A DNA stretch of 64,000 nt from Paracoccaceae bacterium. Its GTDB lineage: Bacteria > Pseudomonadota > Alphaproteobacteria > Rhodobacterales > Rhodobacteraceae. How positions within the stretch are numbered: the first letter of the stretch is position 1; the number at the start of each line of letters is the position of its first letter. Position numbers and translations under genes: made by a program. Positions 62,800-64,000 of the stretch are shown here, piece after piece. The stretch covers positions 1 to 64,000 of the forward strand of contig JAFGTV010000038.1 in assembly GCA_016938875.1 (NCBI GenBank). Direction: 5' to 3'. The notes beneath the pieces were generated by a model. It was not told the origin of the DNA and searched no databases. It saw only the letters and a list, made by a program, of their open reading frames with translations.

Positions 62800-64000
62800 T
62801 CAGACCTGGTCGGGGGCCTTTGCCGCGGCGGCCAGTTCCGAGATGATGGCGTCCAGCGTCACGGTCTGGGTCTGTTTCTCGCCCAGGCGGCGCACGGTGA
62901 CGGTGCGCTCTTCGACCTCGCGCTGGCCGATGGCCAGGATGATCGGCACCTTGCCCAGCGAGTGTTCGCGCACCTTGTAGTTGATCTTTTCGTTACGGAT
63001 GTCGGCCTCGGCCCGGACACCGACGGCGGACAGGGCGGCGACGACCTCGTGCACGAACGCATCCGCGTCCGACACGATCGAGGCCACCACCACCTGGCGC
63101 GGCGCCAGCCAGAACGGCAGCTTGCCGGCAAAGCTTTCGATCAGGATGCCGATGAACCGTTCAAAGCTGCCCAGGATCGCGCGGTGCAGCATGACGGGGC
63201 GGTGTTTCGCGCCATCCTCGCCGATGTAATTGGCGTCCAGCCGTTCGGGCAGCACGAAATCGACCTGGAGCGTGCCGCATTGCCAGTCGCGTCCGATCGC
63301 ATCGGTCAGCACGAATTCCAGTTTGGGGCCATAGAACGCCCCCTCGCCGGGGTTCAGCTCATAGGCATATCCGGCGGCCTCGGTCGCGGTTTTCAGGGCG
63401 GTTTCGGCCTTGTCCCAAACCTCGTCGCTGCCCGCGCGCATCTCGGGACGGTCCGAGAATTTCACCTTGAAGCTGTCGAAGCCAAGATCGGCATAGACCG
63501 CGGCCAGAAGGTCGATGAATTTCTTGGTCTCCTCCTCGATCTGGGTCTCGCGGCAAAAGATATGCGCATCATCCTGGGTAAAGCCGCGCACCCGCATGAT
63601 GCCGTGCAGCGCCCCCGAGGGTTCATACCGGTTGCACGATCCGAACTCGGCCATGCGCAGCGGCAGGTCGCGATAGGATTTCAGGCCCTGGTTGAAGATC
63701 TGGACGTGGCCGGGGCAGTTCATCGGTTTCAGCGCGTTGATCGACTTTTCACGCGCGTGTTCCTCGTCGACCTCGACGATGAACATGTGTTCCTGGTATT
63801 TCTCCCAGTGACCCGAGGCCTCCCACAAGCGGCGATCGACGACCTGGGGGGTGTTGACCTCGACATAGCCGCCCTTGTCCTGGCGGCGGCGCATGTAATC
63901 CTGAAGCGTGGTGTAGATGCGCCAGCCGTTGGGGTGCCAGAACACCTGGCCGGGGGCCTCTTCTTGCATGTGGAACAGCGACATCTCGCGGCCCAGGCGA
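62800..64000 (-). CDS. thrS: Threonine-tRNA ligase (C-terminal part, runs off the window)
   Basis: About 400 residues of a class-II synthetase are visible; the N-terminal TGS and editing domains lie beyond position 64000. The reading frame is open to the window edge, with [20 protein letters not shown] before the core. Catalytic motifs include FIFCRETQ-like sequence in [15 protein letters not shown] and motif 3 [17 protein letters not shown]. The anticodon-binding domain follows ([20 protein letters not shown]). It charges tRNA-Thr. The gene ends before a bidirectional terminator. Confidence 0.97.
   Translation of the reverse strand, partial: RLGREMSLFHMQEEAPGQVFWHPNGWRIYTTLQDYMRRRQDKGGYVEVNTPQVVDRRLWEASGHWEKYQEHMFIVEVDEEHAREKSINALKPMNCPGHVQIFNQGLKSYRDLPLRMAEFGSCNRYEPSGALHGIMRVRGFTQDDAHIFCRETQIEEETKKFIDLLAAVYADLGFDSFKVKFSDRPEMRAGSDEVWDKAETALKTATEAAGYAYELNPGEGAFYGPKLEFVLTDAIGRDWQCGTLQVDFVLPERLDANYIGEDGAKHRPVMLHRAILGSFERFIGILIESFAGKLPFWLAPRQVVVASIVSDADAFVHEVVAALSAVGVRAEADIRNEKINYKVREHSLGKVPIILAIGQREVEERTVTVRRLGEKQTQTVTLDAIISELAAAAKAPDQV

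Overview
The window looks like chromosome of a high-GC alphaproteobacterium, most likely Rhodobacterales/Rhodobacteraceae. The grounds are high GC with G/C-rich third positions, a CarD regulator, an RpoH sigma factor next to an RluA-type pseudouridine synthase, an alphaproteobacterial-type LexA box (GAAC-N7-GAAC), a TAXI/TRAP transporter and several small families that I associate with this order. No rRNA, CRISPR array, complete insertion sequence, phage or plasmid module was seen.

Layout. 0-10 kb: carD, a CPA2 cation/proton antiporter, a 986-residue membrane-anchored protein with pilus-assembly-like ends, a SIMPL gene broken by an in-frame TAG, metY with a possible leader pseudoknot, a DapA-family lyase and a glycosyltransferase-like protein. 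10-16 kb: tRNA-Tyr, rlmB, a zinc-ribbon protein, a CoA-binding protein, hisE-hisF-small membrane protein-hisA, a DUF2147 protein, and a divergent pair whose start codons overlap (small membrane protein/RluA family). 16-24 kb: rpoH, then a seven-gene minus-strand run (SPOR lipoprotein, D-Ala-D-Ala carboxypeptidase, tmk, holB, tatD, MBL hydrolase, AEC transporter) and tRNA-Ser. 24-33 kb: an eight-gene, mostly overlapping amide-type operon. It holds an AmiC-like sensor, an ANTAR antiterminator, a peptide-type ABC transporter, a formamidase/acetamidase-family enzyme and an isochorismatase-family hydrolase. A strong terminator lies in its 5' leader. 33-42 kb: GNAT, rsgA, a class-III aminotransferase divergent from an RpiR regulator, then a TAXI TRAP transporter and a TeaD-like stress protein. 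42-50 kb: a dnaE2 C-terminal remnant directly behind a LexA box, ferredoxin, purD, xseA, ftsY, an EamA transporter and ispZ. 50-58 kb: an aminotransferase, small regulators, sdhE, ldtR, two DUF1194 proteins, a glyoxalase, and a Slam-like outer-membrane protein paired with a TbpB-like lipoprotein. 58-64 kb: thyX, an A/T-rich orphan gene followed by a truncated DUF1810 gene, small membrane proteins, cspA, an ArsC-like protein and the C-terminal part of thrS.

The best candidates for under-described biology are the AmiC/ANTAR-controlled amide uptake and hydrolysis operon with its leader terminator, the Slam/surface-lipoprotein pair, the SOS-box-linked dnaE2 fragment, the metY leader pseudoknot, a repeat found at two convergent gene ends, and the A/T-rich orphan. 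All calls rest on reading the sequence and recalling family features; no database search was run.
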